Assembly: GCF_009796765.1 (NCBI RefSeq)
Contig: NZ_CP047023.1
Span: forward strand, 620,001 to 684,000
Source: Paraglaciecola sp. L3A3
Lineage (GTDB): Bacteria > Pseudomonadota > Gammaproteobacteria > Enterobacterales > Alteromonadaceae
Direction: 5' to 3'
DNA length: 64,000 nucleotides
Shown here piece after piece: positions 1 to 8,567 of this stretch. The notes beneath the pieces are model-generated. The model was given only the letters and a program-made list of their open reading frames with translations, was not told where the DNA came from and made no database searches. The stretch's first letter is position 1. Each line of letters starts with the position of its first letter. The position numbers were made by a program, and so were the translations under genes.

Positions 1-1009
1 CGCGGCCTGTTCTGCCGATACGATGAATATAATCTTCAACTTGATCGGGCAAATCGTAATTTACCACTCGTGACAAATTTTGAATATCAAGACCACGAGC
101 AGCTACGCCTGTTGCTACTAAAAATTTGATATGACCAGACTTAAAGTCGGCTAGGATCTGTTCGCGCATGGCTTGGGTTCTGTCGCCATGAATGCTTTCG
201 GTTGGGATCCCGCGTTTTTCTAATTGGCTAACTAACTTAGCGGCACCTTGTTTGGTTTCAATAAATATAAGAGCTTGATCCCATTCTTGTTCCTTAATGA
301 GATGGCTCAACAATGCTGATTTATTGCCTTTATCAACCGTGACTAACCACTGCTCTATTTTGGCTGCAGATTCTTTATCTTGTTTAATGAATATTTCAAC
401 TGGATTGTAGATAGAACGTTTTGCTAGAGCGCGTACGTCATTGGAAATAGTGGCTGAAAATAATAAGTTTTGACGGTCTTCAGGCAAACGTTCAATAATT
501 TTATTGATGTCGGTAATAAAGCCCATATCCAACATCCTATCGGCTTCGTCTAAAACCAAGATTTCAAGTTCGTCGAAATGTAATGCTCTTTGGTGGGCCA
601 TATCCAGCAATCTACCCGGGGTAGAAACCAGAATATCGACACCTTCAAATAAGCGCTCTTTTTGTTCAGATATCTTGGTGCCGCCATACATTGCCATTGA
701 TGTCAGGGGTAAATATCGCCCGTAGTCAGTAATGCTTTTTTCAACTTGTACTGCTAACTCTCTGGTTGGCACCAGAATCAGTGCGCGAATACGTTTACCC
801 CTTAACTTACAGTCAGTATTGAGTAACTGTAGAATAGGTAACACAAAACTAGCGGTTTTACCTGTGCCTGTTTGTGCTGCTGCGATAATGTCGCTGCCAG
901 ATAATATCGCAGGGATGGCACGTTCTTGAATGGCAGTGGGGCTCGAATAATCTAAATCAGCTAAGGCGTTTAGTAGTGGTTCGCATAGTGTAAGTGATGA
1001 AAATGACAT
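1..1009 (-). CDS. rhlE: DEAD-box ATP-dependent RNA helicase, RhlE type (3' end outside window)
   Basis: Translated by hand from the reverse strand. The ATG at 1009 gives MSFSSLTLCEPLLNALADL, the typical RhlE N terminus. Helicase motifs follow in order: Q motif (SPTAIQERAIP), Walker A (AAAQTGTGKT), PTREL, STPGR, the DEAD box (VLDEADRMLDMGF), SAT, and near the window edge the RecA2 motifs ATGVAARGLDIQ and HRIGRTGR. About 336 codons are visible, so both helicase cores are present and only the C-terminal tail is missing. RhlE proteins remodel RNA during ribosome assembly and decay. It is divergent from cbpA. Family assignment is firm; RhlE rather than another DEAD-box paralogue is likely from the N terminus. 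Confidence 0.87.
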   Translation of the reverse strand, partial: MSFSSLTLCEPLLNALADLDYSSPTAIQERAIPAILSGSDIIAAAQTGTGKTASFVLPILQLLNTDCKLRGKRIRALILVPTRELAVQVEKSITDYGRYLPLTSMAMYGGTKISEQKERLFEGVDILVSTPGRLLDMAHQRALHFDELEILVLDEADRMLDMGFITDINKIIERLPEDRQNLLFSATISNDVRALAKRSIYNPVEIFIKQDKESAAKIEQWLVTVDKGNKSALLSHLIKEQEWDQALIFIETKQGAAKLVSQLEKRGIPTESIHGDRTQAMREQILADFKSGHIKFLVATGVAARGLDIQNLSRVVNYDLPDQVEDYIHRIGRTGR

Positions 1010-1199
1010 GTAAGGACTCAGGCAGATAGCAAAAAATGGTAATAAATTGCAATAAATAGGAAGCGGAGTATAGCAGTTATCTATTTGTTGACTGTCTTTT
1101 CTCAATCGATAAATATATTTTTTTGTTGCTTAAATAGAAAATAATTGTCCATAAAGGAGTATGCTGGGTACTGGTTAGTTTGGAACTTTTGGATTGCCG

Positions 1200-2165
1200 A
1201 TGAAATTTAAAGATTATTACGCAGTACTAGGTGTATCGCCTGATGCAGACGACAAAGCGGTAAAGGTTGCTTATAAGAAGTTAGCTCGAAAATTTCACCC
1301 TGATGTGAGTAAAGAGCCTCAAGCCGAAGAGAAGTTTAAAGACATAGGTGAAGCTTACGAGGTGCTTCACAACAAAGAAGAACGTGCTAAATATGATGAA
1401 TTACGTCGTCATCAACAGAGCAGGGCGCGTCAACAGCAAAACAATTATGCTAGCAACAATGGTTCTGCTCAAAGTCATTATCAGCATCAGAGTGACCCCC
1501 AAACAGATAAGGAATTTGCTGATTTTATTAATTCAATGTTTGGCCGTGGCCGTGGCGGATTCGAACAAAGTCGATCTGGCGCTCCTCATGCGCAAAAAGG
1601 ACAAGATGTGGAAATAGAATTCCCAGTATTTCTTGAAGAAACCTTAGTGGATACGGTTAAACCTATAGAGTTTATGTTACCTCAGCGGGACAGCAGTGGT
1701 CGTGTAACTGAGCAGAAAAAATCTCTTAAAGTTAAAATACCAGCAGGTTCAGTTAATGGTGAACGTATTCGCCTTAAAGGGCAGGGCGGATTAGGTTCAG
1801 CCAATGGTCCAAATGGTGATTTGTATTTGCAAATTCGTTTGGTGCCTCATCCATTATTTGATGTCGAAGGGCATAACTTGAGCATAGTGGTGCCTTTAGC
1901 GCCCTGGGAAGCCGCTTTAGGTGCAAAAATTAATTTACCGACTCTAACAGGTAAAATTCAACTGACTATTCCTGCTAACAGCCAGTCAGGACAAAAGTTA
2001 CGCCTTAAAGGTAAAGGCTTAGTTAGTAAAAAATCCAAGGGCGATTTATTTGCGGTGATAAAAATTGTTAACCCTGCATCGAATGATGATGCCAGTCAAA
2101 AGCTTTGGGCTGAGTTGGCCGAAAAAGCGAACTTTGATCCTCGTAGTAATTGGAGTAACTCGTAA
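1200..2165 (+). CDS. cbpA: Curved DNA-binding protein CbpA, DnaJ-family co-chaperone
   Basis: J-domain at residues 3-68 with the HPD tripeptide (KFHPDVSKE) that stimulates DnaK ATPase. A Gly/Gln-rich linker follows, then two beta-barrel client-binding domains (about 125-310, ending in PASNDDASQKLW). There is no CxxCxGxG zinc-finger region, so this is a class B J-protein like CbpA and not DnaJ. I take the ATG at 1200, which gives MKFKDYYAVLGV as in the family; a TTG two codons upstream is open but unnecessary. The stop overlaps the start of the next gene by one base (TAATG), so the two genes are translationally coupled. Length (321 aa) is slightly above E. coli CbpA. Confidence 0.92.
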   Translation: MKFKDYYAVLGVSPDADDKAVKVAYKKLARKFHPDVSKEPQAEEKFKDIGEAYEVLHNKEERAKYDELRRHQQSRARQQQNNYASNNGSAQSHYQHQSDPQTDKEFADFINSMFGRGRGGFEQSRSGAPHAQKGQDVEIEFPVFLEETLVDTVKPIEFMLPQRDSSGRVTEQKKSLKVKIPAGSVNGERIRLKGQGGLGSANGPNGDLYLQIRLVPHPLFDVEGHNLSIVVPLAPWEAALGAKINLPTLTGKIQLTIPANSQSGQKLRLKGKGLVSKKSKGDLFAVIKIVNPASNDDASQKLWAELAEKANFDPRSNWSNS

Positions 2166-2479
2166 TGCAAATTATTGTGTCACAACAAGATAATATACTT
2201 ACCAGTCAAGAACTATGTTTGAGTAGCGATATTAATGAAGGCATCTTGTATGAGCTGGTGGAACACAGTATTGCTATTCCGCTTACAGGTGAGCATGTAA
2301 CCGAATGGCAATTTACTGTAGCCACAGTGACCTTAGTGAAAAAGGCTGCCCGTATTCAACATGACCTATCGTTAGATTGGTCGGCCATTCCCTTAGTTTT
2401 GCAATTACTAGATGAGCGTGACGAGTTAATTGCAGAAAACAAGATGTTAAAACAGCATCTAAGTCGATTTAAAAGTTGA
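2165..2479 (+). CDS. cbpM: Chaperone modulator CbpM
   Basis: A small acidic protein of 104 aa whose start overlaps the cbpA stop. In the family it binds the CbpA J-domain and blocks its co-chaperone and DNA-binding activities. The visible pattern fits: an N-terminal MerR-like helical part (LTSQELCLSSDINEGILYELVEH) and a C-terminal coiled-coil-like stretch (LLDERDELIAENKMLKQHL). The cbpA-cbpM pairing is the standard arrangement and supports the name. It ends 6 bp from the convergent exonuclease gene, with no obvious terminator between them. Confidence 0.88.
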   Translation: MQIIVSQQDNILTSQELCLSSDINEGILYELVEHSIAIPLTGEHVTEWQFTVATVTLVKKAARIQHDLSLDWSAIPLVLQLLDERDELIAENKMLKQHLSRFKS

Positions 2480-2485
2480 TGTAAG

Positions 2486-3184
2486 TTAAATCTTATCTTT
2501 ATCTGAATAAACACGTACAGCTTTGGTGATAAGTAAATTTTCTAATGTTTGTGGATGACCGGAAGAAAACTTTTGGATTTGCGCAAAAAGTAACTCCAAA
2601 GTTGCCATGGCATCATCTAATGCGTTATGTGCGGGCACCGCAGGCAAGTTATAACGTGCTCTACATACGGGTAATACCACGGCATTAGGTGGAGGTGGGT
2701 GTTTATGACGGGTTAACTGATATAGGCCGAATGTTAATGTATCTACTGTCACTATTGTCGGTAAAGATATGCCTAATTCATTATAAACCCTACGCAAAAT
2801 AGTCATATCAAGATTAGTACAATGAAACACCCATATATGACTCTGGGCATAAGTTTTAAGTTTTTCAAGAACTGTTTGTACTGACTCACCTTGAGCTACA
2901 TCATCAGCGGTTAAACCATGGAATACAGGGCTTTGATTTAGCGGGGCTTTAGTCGATACCAGCTGATAAAAACATGAGTCTAATTTAATTTGATTATTCT
3001 TGCCCTCAATCCAGCCGATAGACACTATCTGTGCGTCGGCCGTTTTCATTGAGTTGAGCTCTAAATCTATGCACAAAAAAGGCATATCGGCTAATTGCAT
3101 TTTTTGCCATTGTTCAGGGATATGCGGTTGAAGGCGCAGCCAGCGATTAAATTTTTGCCATATTAATTTGGCTTTACTCGCCAT
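2486..3184 (-). CDS. DnaQ-like 3'-5' exonuclease (DEDDh)
   Basis: Exo I motif with Asp and Glu (CIDLELNS), Exo II Asp (CTNLDMTIL) and Exo III His...Asp (AHNALDDAMATLELL) make a complete DEDDh nuclease fold similar to the epsilon subunit of DNA polymerase III. It is 232 aa and has an N-terminal basic extension (WQKFNRWLRLQPHIP) that proofreading subunits lack, so it is more likely an accessory exonuclease. It starts on the base after the stop of the upstream CNMP/CBS/DUF294 gene (TAA then ATG with no gap), so the two are co-translated. This pair recurs in gammaproteobacteria, often near acetate uptake genes, which are not present here. Confidence 0.85.
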   Translation of the reverse strand: MASKAKLIWQKFNRWLRLQPHIPEQWQKMQLADMPFLCIDLELNSMKTADAQIVSIGWIEGKNNQIKLDSCFYQLVSTKAPLNQSPVFHGLTADDVAQGESVQTVLEKLKTYAQSHIWVFHCTNLDMTILRRVYNELGISLPTIVTVDTLTFGLYQLTRHKHPPPPNAVVLPVCRARYNLPAVPAHNALDDAMATLELLFAQIQKFSSGHPQTLENLLITKAVRVYSDKDKI

Positions 3185-5026
3185 TTAACTTAACCCCCCG
3201 GCAAACTTGAGCAAGGCAGATTGTTGTGTTTGGCGGATAACCCGAAAAGCTTCTTTAAGCTGATACTTTTCTATTGATGACAAATCTGCCATAGAAACAT
3301 TGTTATCAGTGACTTTATTTTGGGTTTGATGACGCCAGCGTAACCTATTCAGCATTAACCATATATCGCGTAAATTTTTTACGTCTTTACTGGTTAATAC
3401 ACCTTGCTCGAGTAAACATTCTAAACGGGAAGGAATTGAGGGTACAGTCAGGCTATTGATAAGCGAATAAACTCTGACAATGTTGTTAATAGCCGCAATT
3501 CCACTGTGTTTTAAGTCGATACAATCTTTTTTGGCTAAGCCTTTTTTGTAGACAAATTTTTGAAACAGCGACAAAGGCACATTGGAATCGCAGGCATGCC
3601 TAGTTAATTCTGCAATAAAACGAGATTGTTTTAGCAGCGGAGCCCGGGCTTGATGTAATTGAGTTAGCAAATGTCGATTACCCGCAACTGCTCTTACGTC
3701 GAGAAATATATTACAGTTCAAAATCGCTTCTGGTGTGGGTTCGTACGCCCATCGTTGTGCTTCTTTTATGGCTTTCGCGACAGATAAACGCAATAAAGGG
3801 TTACTGGCCATTATATTACCAGTACATAGTTTGATGCCGCATTTATCTAAGCCATTACATACATATTCGGCTAAGTCGGCAAAATAGTCAGATGCCTGTT
3901 GGTCAGGTTCGCTTGCCAGTAGCAAGCCGTTATCTTGGTCTGAGCCTAAAGTTTGGTCTTCTCTGGCTTGAGAGCCATACACTAGCCAACAATAATCCAT
4001 GGGCGCATCGCCATGTTGTTGCTGAAAAAATGAAATTAGCTTACGGGTCATGATATCGGTAGCTTGAGATAACACCTTGCCCGCTATATCAAAGTCGCCT
4101 AAACGTTTCGCATGTTTGGCGAAATAGTGCGGTAGTTGCCACGACAAACGAGATAATTCGTAGAGAGAGGTTGCTTTAGATAATTCGTTTATCAGTAATA
4201 AAATATTACTTCGTTGATTACGCAGCATATCGGTAGCGGTCAAAATACCCAAGGGTTTGGCTGTGTCTTTATCTATGATGGGTAAGTGATGTACATTATG
4301 TTCAGTCATCATGCACAGCGCATCAAATAAGGTAAGTTGATGAGTGATCTTCACCGGATCTTTAGTCATGATGCTGCTTAAAGGTAGTGTGATATCGACT
4401 TGTTTAGCCACCACTCTGTTGCGTATATCTCGATCTGTGATGATGCCTACTAATAATTCCTTGTCTGTGATGACTAAAGAAGAAACACTATGTTCTGCCA
4501 TTTTTTGCACGCCGAGCAAAATACTGCTATTTATATCTTCAGTGACCACGCCTTGTTCTACAAATTCATGCACAGGTTTATATAACCACATAGATTTTGA
4601 ATCATTTAGTTGATCGCTGTAGATTTCTTCTTTGCTGTAATTGCGGAAAAACTTACCAATATTGGGCTCTACTGATATGCACCATTCAATAGATTTGGCT
4701 GGAATACAATAGACTAAACCAGGACTATCCACTCGCAAGGTGATCTTATGATTGTCTTTGTACAAAACATTTTCACAGCCAAAAAAATCGGCTTCACTTA
4801 AATGTCTTTCTGATTCTGTAGAGTCTTTTACCGAAAATTGGCCACTGTTGATCAAAAATAACGAGTTACCTTGTTGCTTAAGTATTTCTTGCCAATCACT
4901 TTGGCTGATGTAAGCCAAAGTCAGAGAAGATGCGAGATGTTTTAAAGAGTCTGCATCAAGCAAATCAAATGGCGCCGATGAGCCTAAAAAGTCTAATGTT
5001 TGTTGAGGAATATGTGGCACTAACAC
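3185..5026 (-). CDS. Cyclic-nucleotide-binding / CBS-pair / DUF294 nucleotidyltransferase-like protein
   Basis: Three regulatory modules on one soluble chain of 613 aa. An N-terminal CNMP-binding-like domain (about 1-135) comes first, then two CBS domains (about 150-275, with ITDRDIRNRVVAK and GILTATDMLRN). A DUF294 nucleotidyltransferase-like domain follows, with the signature GSQAREDQTLGSDQDN, then the DUF294 C-terminal helical domain. The GS...DxD motif looks intact, so nucleotidyl transfer, as in GlnD-like enzymes, is possible but unproven. Two GTG starts are possible, 5026 and 5020; the latter has better spacing from an AGAGAG stretch. It is first in a two-gene operon with the exonuclease. 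Confidence 0.85.
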   Translation of the reverse strand: MLVPHIPQQTLDFLGSSAPFDLLDADSLKHLASSLTLAYISQSDWQEILKQQGNSLFLINSGQFSVKDSTESERHLSEADFFGCENVLYKDNHKITLRVDSPGLVYCIPAKSIEWCISVEPNIGKFFRNYSKEEIYSDQLNDSKSMWLYKPVHEFVEQGVVTEDINSSILLGVQKMAEHSVSSLVITDKELLVGIITDRDIRNRVVAKQVDITLPLSSIMTKDPVKITHQLTLFDALCMMTEHNVHHLPIIDKDTAKPLGILTATDMLRNQRSNILLLINELSKATSLYELSRLSWQLPHYFAKHAKRLGDFDIAGKVLSQATDIMTRKLISFFQQQHGDAPMDYCWLVYGSQAREDQTLGSDQDNGLLLASEPDQQASDYFADLAEYVCNGLDKCGIKLCTGNIMASNPLLRLSVAKAIKEAQRWAYEPTPEAILNCNIFLDVRAVAGNRHLLTQLHQARAPLLKQSRFIAELTRHACDSNVPLSLFQKFVYKKGLAKKDCIDLKHSGIAAINNIVRVYSLINSLTVPSIPSRLECLLEQGVLTSKDVKNLRDIWLMLNRLRWRHQTQNKVTDNNVSMADLSSIEKYQLKEAFRVIRQTQQSALLKFAGGLS

Positions 5027-5244
5027 TCTCTTTTAGTTATTGAATATGCTCAGAATACAGCTTGTTTAATATTCACTTGAGTATACTTGTATGTGCTACT
5101 TGATACAAAATTCCAGTAAAAAACGTTAAGCAATTTATCTTAGAGAGAAACAAAGACGTCTTCAAAAAAACTAAAATAGTTAATATTGTTTATCGTAAAT
5201 CGTTATTATTAAAAACAAGATGTATTTATTTTAAGAAACTGTCT

Positions 5245-5628
5245 ATGAAATTTGATTTACAACTTAATAAACAAAACGCTATCGCCTTCTACAAAACAGC
5301 ATATCTAGGTGAACCAAGCAAAGCCGTAGAAATGTATGTTGGGCCAGACTACATTCAGCATAATCCAGTCGTTGCTGACGGTAAACAAGCTTTTATTGAT
5401 TACTTCTGCGAGATGCAACGGGATTACCCAAATAAAACTATTGAGTTTGTGCGAGCCATTGCCGAAGGTGATTTAGTGGCATTACACACTCATCAAAAAT
5501 GGCCTGATGGCGATGAGTACGTGACTATGGATTTTTTTCGTTTTGATGATAATGGAAAGATTGTAGAGCATTGGGATTCGATACAAGAAATTCCCGCTGA
5601 AACTAAAAATGGTAATTTAATGTATTGA
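5245..5628 (+). CDS. SnoaL-like / NTF2-fold protein
   Basis: A 127-aa single-domain protein with the SnoaL-like pattern: YVGPDYIQHNPVVADGK near the start, then VRAIAEGDLVALHTH and a C-terminal MDFFRFDDNGKIVEHWDSIQE. Members are small cone-shaped alpha+beta barrels, some acting as polyketide cyclases or isomerases, most uncharacterised. The conserved His/Asp/Trp residues (QHNP, HTH, EHWD) are present. It stands alone on the plus strand between unrelated minus-strand genes, so context gives no substrate. The start has only a weak ribosome-binding site (AAGAAA). Confidence 0.8.
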   Translation: MKFDLQLNKQNAIAFYKTAYLGEPSKAVEMYVGPDYIQHNPVVADGKQAFIDYFCEMQRDYPNKTIEFVRAIAEGDLVALHTHQKWPDGDEYVTMDFFRFDDNGKIVEHWDSIQEIPAETKNGNLMY

Positions 5629-5677
5629 ATGCCTGCTGCTAATTGAGTGCTTGTTCAGAGGTAGATTAGGCTTCTAT

Positions 5678-6076
5678 TTAATTATGAACTATTTCATATT
5701 GCTGACTTTGCCATGCTTGCATGCCTCCAGCCACTGAAAATACTTGTCTATGGCCCATATTCTCTAATGACCGTGCGGCGAGTGCAGAGCGTCCGCCAGA
5801 ACGGCAAATTAAATAGATATGGCGGCTGGCTAGATCATCCAGTGCAAGTTGTGGATCGCAATGATGTGATACTAGTGGATGTTCTGTTAGTTTCATTTCC
5901 AGAAGTCCTCGAGGAAAATTAACAGCTGTCGCAATATGCCCTCTAGTGAATTCTTCATGCTCCCTTACGTCAATTAAAACGACCTCTGTCTGCATCAGCG
6001 CTACTTGGAGATCGTCAACCGTTACTTCCTCAATTTCTTGGCGTAATTCAGCTATGTATTGCTCTGATGATTTCAT
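5678..6076 (-). CDS. Rhodanese-like sulfurtransferase
   Basis: A single rhodanese domain of 132 aa. The active-site loop is CRSGGRS with the persulfide-carrying Cys at position 91; VVLIDVREHEEFTRGHI and VAGGMQAW are the other family signatures. I start at the ATG at 6076 because a GAGG site overlaps the stop codon of the upstream gene with good spacing; a GTG at 6088 is possible. It is the last gene of the peroxiredoxin - persulfide dioxygenase - rhodanese set and would move sulfane sulfur between glutathione persulfide, thiosulfate and other acceptors. Confidence 0.88.
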   Translation of the reverse strand: MKSSEQYIAELRQEIEEVTVDDLQVALMQTEVVLIDVREHEEFTRGHIATAVNFPRGLLEMKLTEHPLVSHHCDPQLALDDLASRHIYLICRSGGRSALAARSLENMGHRQVFSVAGGMQAWQSQQYEIVHN

Positions 6077-6084
6077 AATAAACC

Positions 6085-6954
6085 TCACAGTTGGTTAATA
6101 GGTATTTTCAAATATCTAGTGTCATTGCCTTCTGGTAGAGGTAATTCGCCAGCTCTTATATTTATCTGGATCGCGGGTAAAATAAGTCTAGGCATACTTA
6201 GTGTTGCATCACGAGTTTCACGCATTTCGATAAAAGTATTTTGCGTTGTACCTTCTTTCACATGAATGTTGAATTCTCTTTGCTCACCAACAGTTACAGC
6301 ACATTCGTGCGTTCTGAGCTCGGTTGGGTAATCGTGGCAAACATAAATAACTGTATTCTCAGGAAGAGCCAATATTCGCTGAATTGAGTTGTATAAGGTT
6401 GCCGCATCGCCTCCAGGAAAGTCACAACGAGCAGTACCTATATCTGGCATAAATAAGGTGTCACCTACAAAAATCGCTTGGTTATTGACTAAATAAGCGA
6501 GATCGGCTGGGGTGTGACCAGGAACATGCATGATGTTAAATACCATGTTGCCAACATTAAATTCGTCGCCTTCTTCAAAAAGCCTGTCGAATTGAGTGCC
6601 GTTAGGTAAAAACTCTTTTTCGAGGTTAAACAGCGTCTTAAATGTTTTTTGCACTTGAGTGATATGTTTGCCGATACCTATTTTGGCTTGATATCTGTTT
6701 TTGAAAAACGAAGCTGCAGACAAATGATCAGCATGAGCATGGGTTTCTAACACCCATTCAATTGTAAATTCTGAGTCATCTATGTATTTGGCAATTATTT
6801 CAGCACTAGCGGTGTGAACACGGCCTGAACTGTAATCAAAATCAAGAACAGGATCGATAATTACTGCTTTATTGGTGGCGGGATCACTTACTACATAAGT
6901 GAAAGTCTCACTATCATTGTCTAAAAATGATTCTATATGAAATGCAGTAGACAT
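6085..6954 (-). CDS. Persulfide dioxygenase-like MBL-fold hydrolase
   Basis: A metallo-beta-lactamase fold protein (289 aa) with the THAHADHLS metal motif (residues 71-79), the second histidine in VPGHTPADL, Asp in VGDTLF and His in YVCHDYP. Spacing and the neighbouring rhodanese point to the ETHE1/Blh branch, which oxidises glutathione persulfide to sulfite with one non-haem iron; plain glyoxalase II members lack this context. The ATG at 6954 is preferred over that at 6960 because AAGGAGA at 6961-6967 then has 6-nt spacing. It sits between the peroxiredoxin (upstream) and rhodanese (downstream, stop and start 9 bp apart with overlap of signals). A TauE-type sulfite exporter nearby fits the product. 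Confidence 0.85.
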   Translation of the reverse strand: MSTAFHIESFLDNDSETFTYVVSDPATNKAVIIDPVLDFDYSSGRVHTASAEIIAKYIDDSEFTIEWVLETHAHADHLSAASFFKNRYQAKIGIGKHITQVQKTFKTLFNLEKEFLPNGTQFDRLFEEGDEFNVGNMVFNIMHVPGHTPADLAYLVNNQAIFVGDTLFMPDIGTARCDFPGGDAATLYNSIQRILALPENTVIYVCHDYPTELRTHECAVTVGEQREFNIHVKEGTTQNTFIEMRETRDATLSMPRLILPAIQINIRAGELPLPEGNDTRYLKIPINQL

Positions 6955-6985
6955 AATCATTCTCCTTAATTTTCAGTTGAAAGGG

Positions 6986-7003
6986 GCGGCGTCTTGGCGC
7001 CGC
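6986..7003 (-). terminator. GC-rich hairpin between peroxiredoxin and persulfide dioxygenase genes
   Basis: GCGGCG (6986-6991), a 6-nt loop, then CGCCGC (6998-7003), in otherwise AT-rich DNA. On the minus strand it lies about 35 nt after the peroxiredoxin stop and is followed by CCCCTTTC rather than a clean U-run. It probably trims or partly terminates the message, which would let the peroxiredoxin be made in excess of the downstream enzymes. It is not certain to be a true terminator. Confidence 0.5.
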
Positions 7004-7037
7004 TGAACTCTATATTTCTAGTCACTTGAGCAACTAC

Positions 7038-7688
7038 TTATAGCGCTCTTTTACTGAAATACCAATCTACATAGTTATGACCCTGATCTTCACGAGCATT
7101 GGCATCATCTACAGTGTGTGGAGGTGGAACAATCACTTCTTCACCGCGTTTCCAGTTTTCTGGTGTTGCGCAACTGTTTTCGTCACTCACTTGTAGTGCA
7201 TCGACTAAACGAACAAACTCATTAACGGCACGACCATTACTCATTGGGTAGTAAACCATTGCGCGCATTATACCTTGTGGATCAATGATGAAAGTCGCAC
7301 GCACTGCTGAGGTGTCACTTGCGCCAGGTTGAACCATTCCATAAGACTTTGCGACTTCCATAGAAAGATCGGCAATGATTGGAAAAGGAATAGTCACACC
7401 AAATTTTTCTTTAATATTACGCACCCAAGCAATGTGAGAGTGAATGCTGTCAATTGATAAACCAAGTAGCTCAGTGTTCATTTCTGCAAAGCGTTCTGCT
7501 GCGTTAGCAAAGCCAATAAATTCAGTTGTACATACAGGAGTAAAATCTGCTGGATGTGAAAAAAGTACTAACCATTTACCTTTATAATCAGCTAGCGAAC
7601 GTTGGCCATGAGTTGTTTTGGCATTAAAGTCAGGAGCCGGGCTATTTAGTTGTGGAAAAGTCACTGTATTTTGAATTTCGTTAGTCAT
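7038..7688 (-). CDS. Peroxiredoxin of the Prx6 / 1-Cys type
   Basis: The peroxidatic Cys53 lies in PADFTPVCTTE, the AhpC/TSA signature. The C-terminal extension typical of Prx6 proteins is present (GEEVIVPPPHTVDDANAR...YVDWYFSKR). Another Cys (NSCATPENW) is at the usual position of the family's second cysteine. Length is 216 aa from the ATG at 7688, chosen because a GGAGA site precedes it by 7 nt; the open frame runs four codons further to a TTG. It reduces peroxides with an external thiol donor. Here it leads an operon with persulfide dioxygenase and rhodanese, so a role with persulfides is likely. Confidence 0.9.
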   Translation of the reverse strand: MTNEIQNTVTFPQLNSPAPDFNAKTTHGQRSLADYKGKWLVLFSHPADFTPVCTTEFIGFANAAERFAEMNTELLGLSIDSIHSHIAWVRNIKEKFGVTIPFPIIADLSMEVAKSYGMVQPGASDTSAVRATFIIDPQGIMRAMVYYPMSNGRAVNEFVRLVDALQVSDENSCATPENWKRGEEVIVPPPHTVDDANAREDQGHNYVDWYFSKRAL

Positions 7689-7744
7689 GGTATTCTCCAA
7701 AGGTTTATTTTTAATAGATATGTCAAATCGACAAATTAATAATA

Positions 7745-7765
7745 GGTATTTAGTATGTACATTAA
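7745..7765 (+). promoter_or_regulatory. Candidate Rrf2 operator upstream of the peroxiredoxin operon
   Basis: The 21 bases starting GGTATTT and ending ATTAA match 16 of 21 positions with 8498-8518 in front of the TauE gene. The shared pattern is GGTATTT-N4-ATGT-N2-ATTAA. Both copies flank the Rrf2 regulator gene and lie 50-57 bp from the start codon of the gene they would control. The core TATTT...ATG resembles NsrR-type half-sites. Inferred by eye only. Confidence 0.4.
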
Positions 7766-7771
7766 AAGCTA

Positions 7772-7796
7772 ATTAGATCGATTGTTCTAATCTAAT
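7772..7796. promoter_or_regulatory. Inverted repeat upstream of the peroxiredoxin gene
   Basis: ATTAGAT (7772-7778), 11-nt spacer, ATCTAAT (7790-7796), a perfect 7-bp inverted repeat. A further TTAGATT copy overlaps 7798-7805. It lies about 85 bp upstream of the peroxiredoxin start. It could be a second protein-binding site, or chance in AT-rich DNA. Confidence 0.3.
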
Positions 7797-7982
7797 TTTT
7801 AGATTAACCATTAGGTGACAAATTTTTACTCGGAATTCAGCGGGCACTTAAATTGTTTTTCTGAGTTAATTGTTTATAGATTTAGTAAAACTTAGCAGCG
7901 TATTAGAAATGTGTTTTAGATGAAATAAAGCAAGCCCATGTTAAACAAGTTTGATTAACAGGGTTAAGGTTTAAAGAACAAG

Positions 7983-8435
7983 CTAGGTTAGATTAACAAC
8001 ATCAATGTCTAAATGATAAGCAAGGGCACCTTCTCTACCTTTTACTAGATCAACTAAAGTGTATTGGTCTAATTCTTCAATGAAACGAGCAGTGGCATCC
8101 TGTAATATACTACGTAATTTACAGTCTGGAGAGATGACGCAGCTGTTAGATGGGGAAGCGAAGCATTCAGCAATGGCGACATCTTCAATGGTCATACGAA
8201 ATACGGTACCCAGGTTAATTGCATTTTGCGGCCGGGCTAATTGAAACCCGCCACTACGGCCTTTAGTACTTTTTACATAATTAAACTCAGCTAATTTAGC
8301 CATCACTTTTTTTAAATGATTAAAAGAAATGTGATAGGCATCAGCAATCTCATTTGTTTTCACAAGTTGCCCATCTTTTAGTGCCATATAAATTAATACG
8401 CGGTAAGTTAAGTTGGTAAATGTATTTATTTTCAT
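7983..8435 (-). CDS. Rrf2-family Fe-S transcriptional regulator, NsrR-like
   Basis: A winged helix-turn-helix (residues 1-70, FTNLTYRVLIYMALKDGQ ... KSTKGRSGGFQLARP) is followed by three cysteines, C91, C99 and C105, in C-x7-C-x5-C order. This is the Rrf2 cluster-binding arrangement; NsrR has C-x4-C-x5-C, so the first gap here is wider. Family members use an iron-sulfur cluster to sense nitric oxide, iron or redox state. It lies between the peroxiredoxin/persulfide dioxygenase/rhodanese operon and the TauE exporter, and a shared motif occurs in front of both. I infer that it senses reactive sulfur or nitrogen species and controls both flanks. 150 aa, usual size. Confidence 0.88.
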   Translation of the reverse strand: MKINTFTNLTYRVLIYMALKDGQLVKTNEIADAYHISFNHLKKVMAKLAEFNYVKSTKGRSGGFQLARPQNAINLGTVFRMTIEDVAIAECFASPSNSCVISPDCKLRSILQDATARFIEELDQYTLVDLVKGREGALAYHLDIDVVNLT

Positions 8436-8497
8436 TAGGCAATCAGCAGTTTTTTTAGAATAGTATGTCTGGTTAACATTGTAACATCAATTAAATG

Positions 8498-8518
8498 GGT
8501 ATTTTAAATGTGTATTAA
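8498..8518 (+). promoter_or_regulatory. Candidate Rrf2 operator in the regulator-exporter intergenic region
   Basis: Second copy of the motif at 7745-7765 (GGTATTT-N4-ATGT-N2-ATTAA), 49 bp before the exporter start and about 63 bp before the divergent regulator start. TATTTTAAAT inside it is a near-palindrome as in NsrR sites. A further short inverted repeat TATGC-N8-GCATA lies just ahead of the exporter ribosome-binding site. Confidence 0.4.
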
Positions 8519-8567
8519 TGTTGTTTTTGGAATATCATATGCTTGAATTTGCATAAGGGGCAATACA

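Noticed and set aside
1154..1178. Good Shine-Dalgarno AAGGAG followed by ATG before cbpA
   Set aside because: That reading frame stops after five codons; at most a leader, more likely chance.
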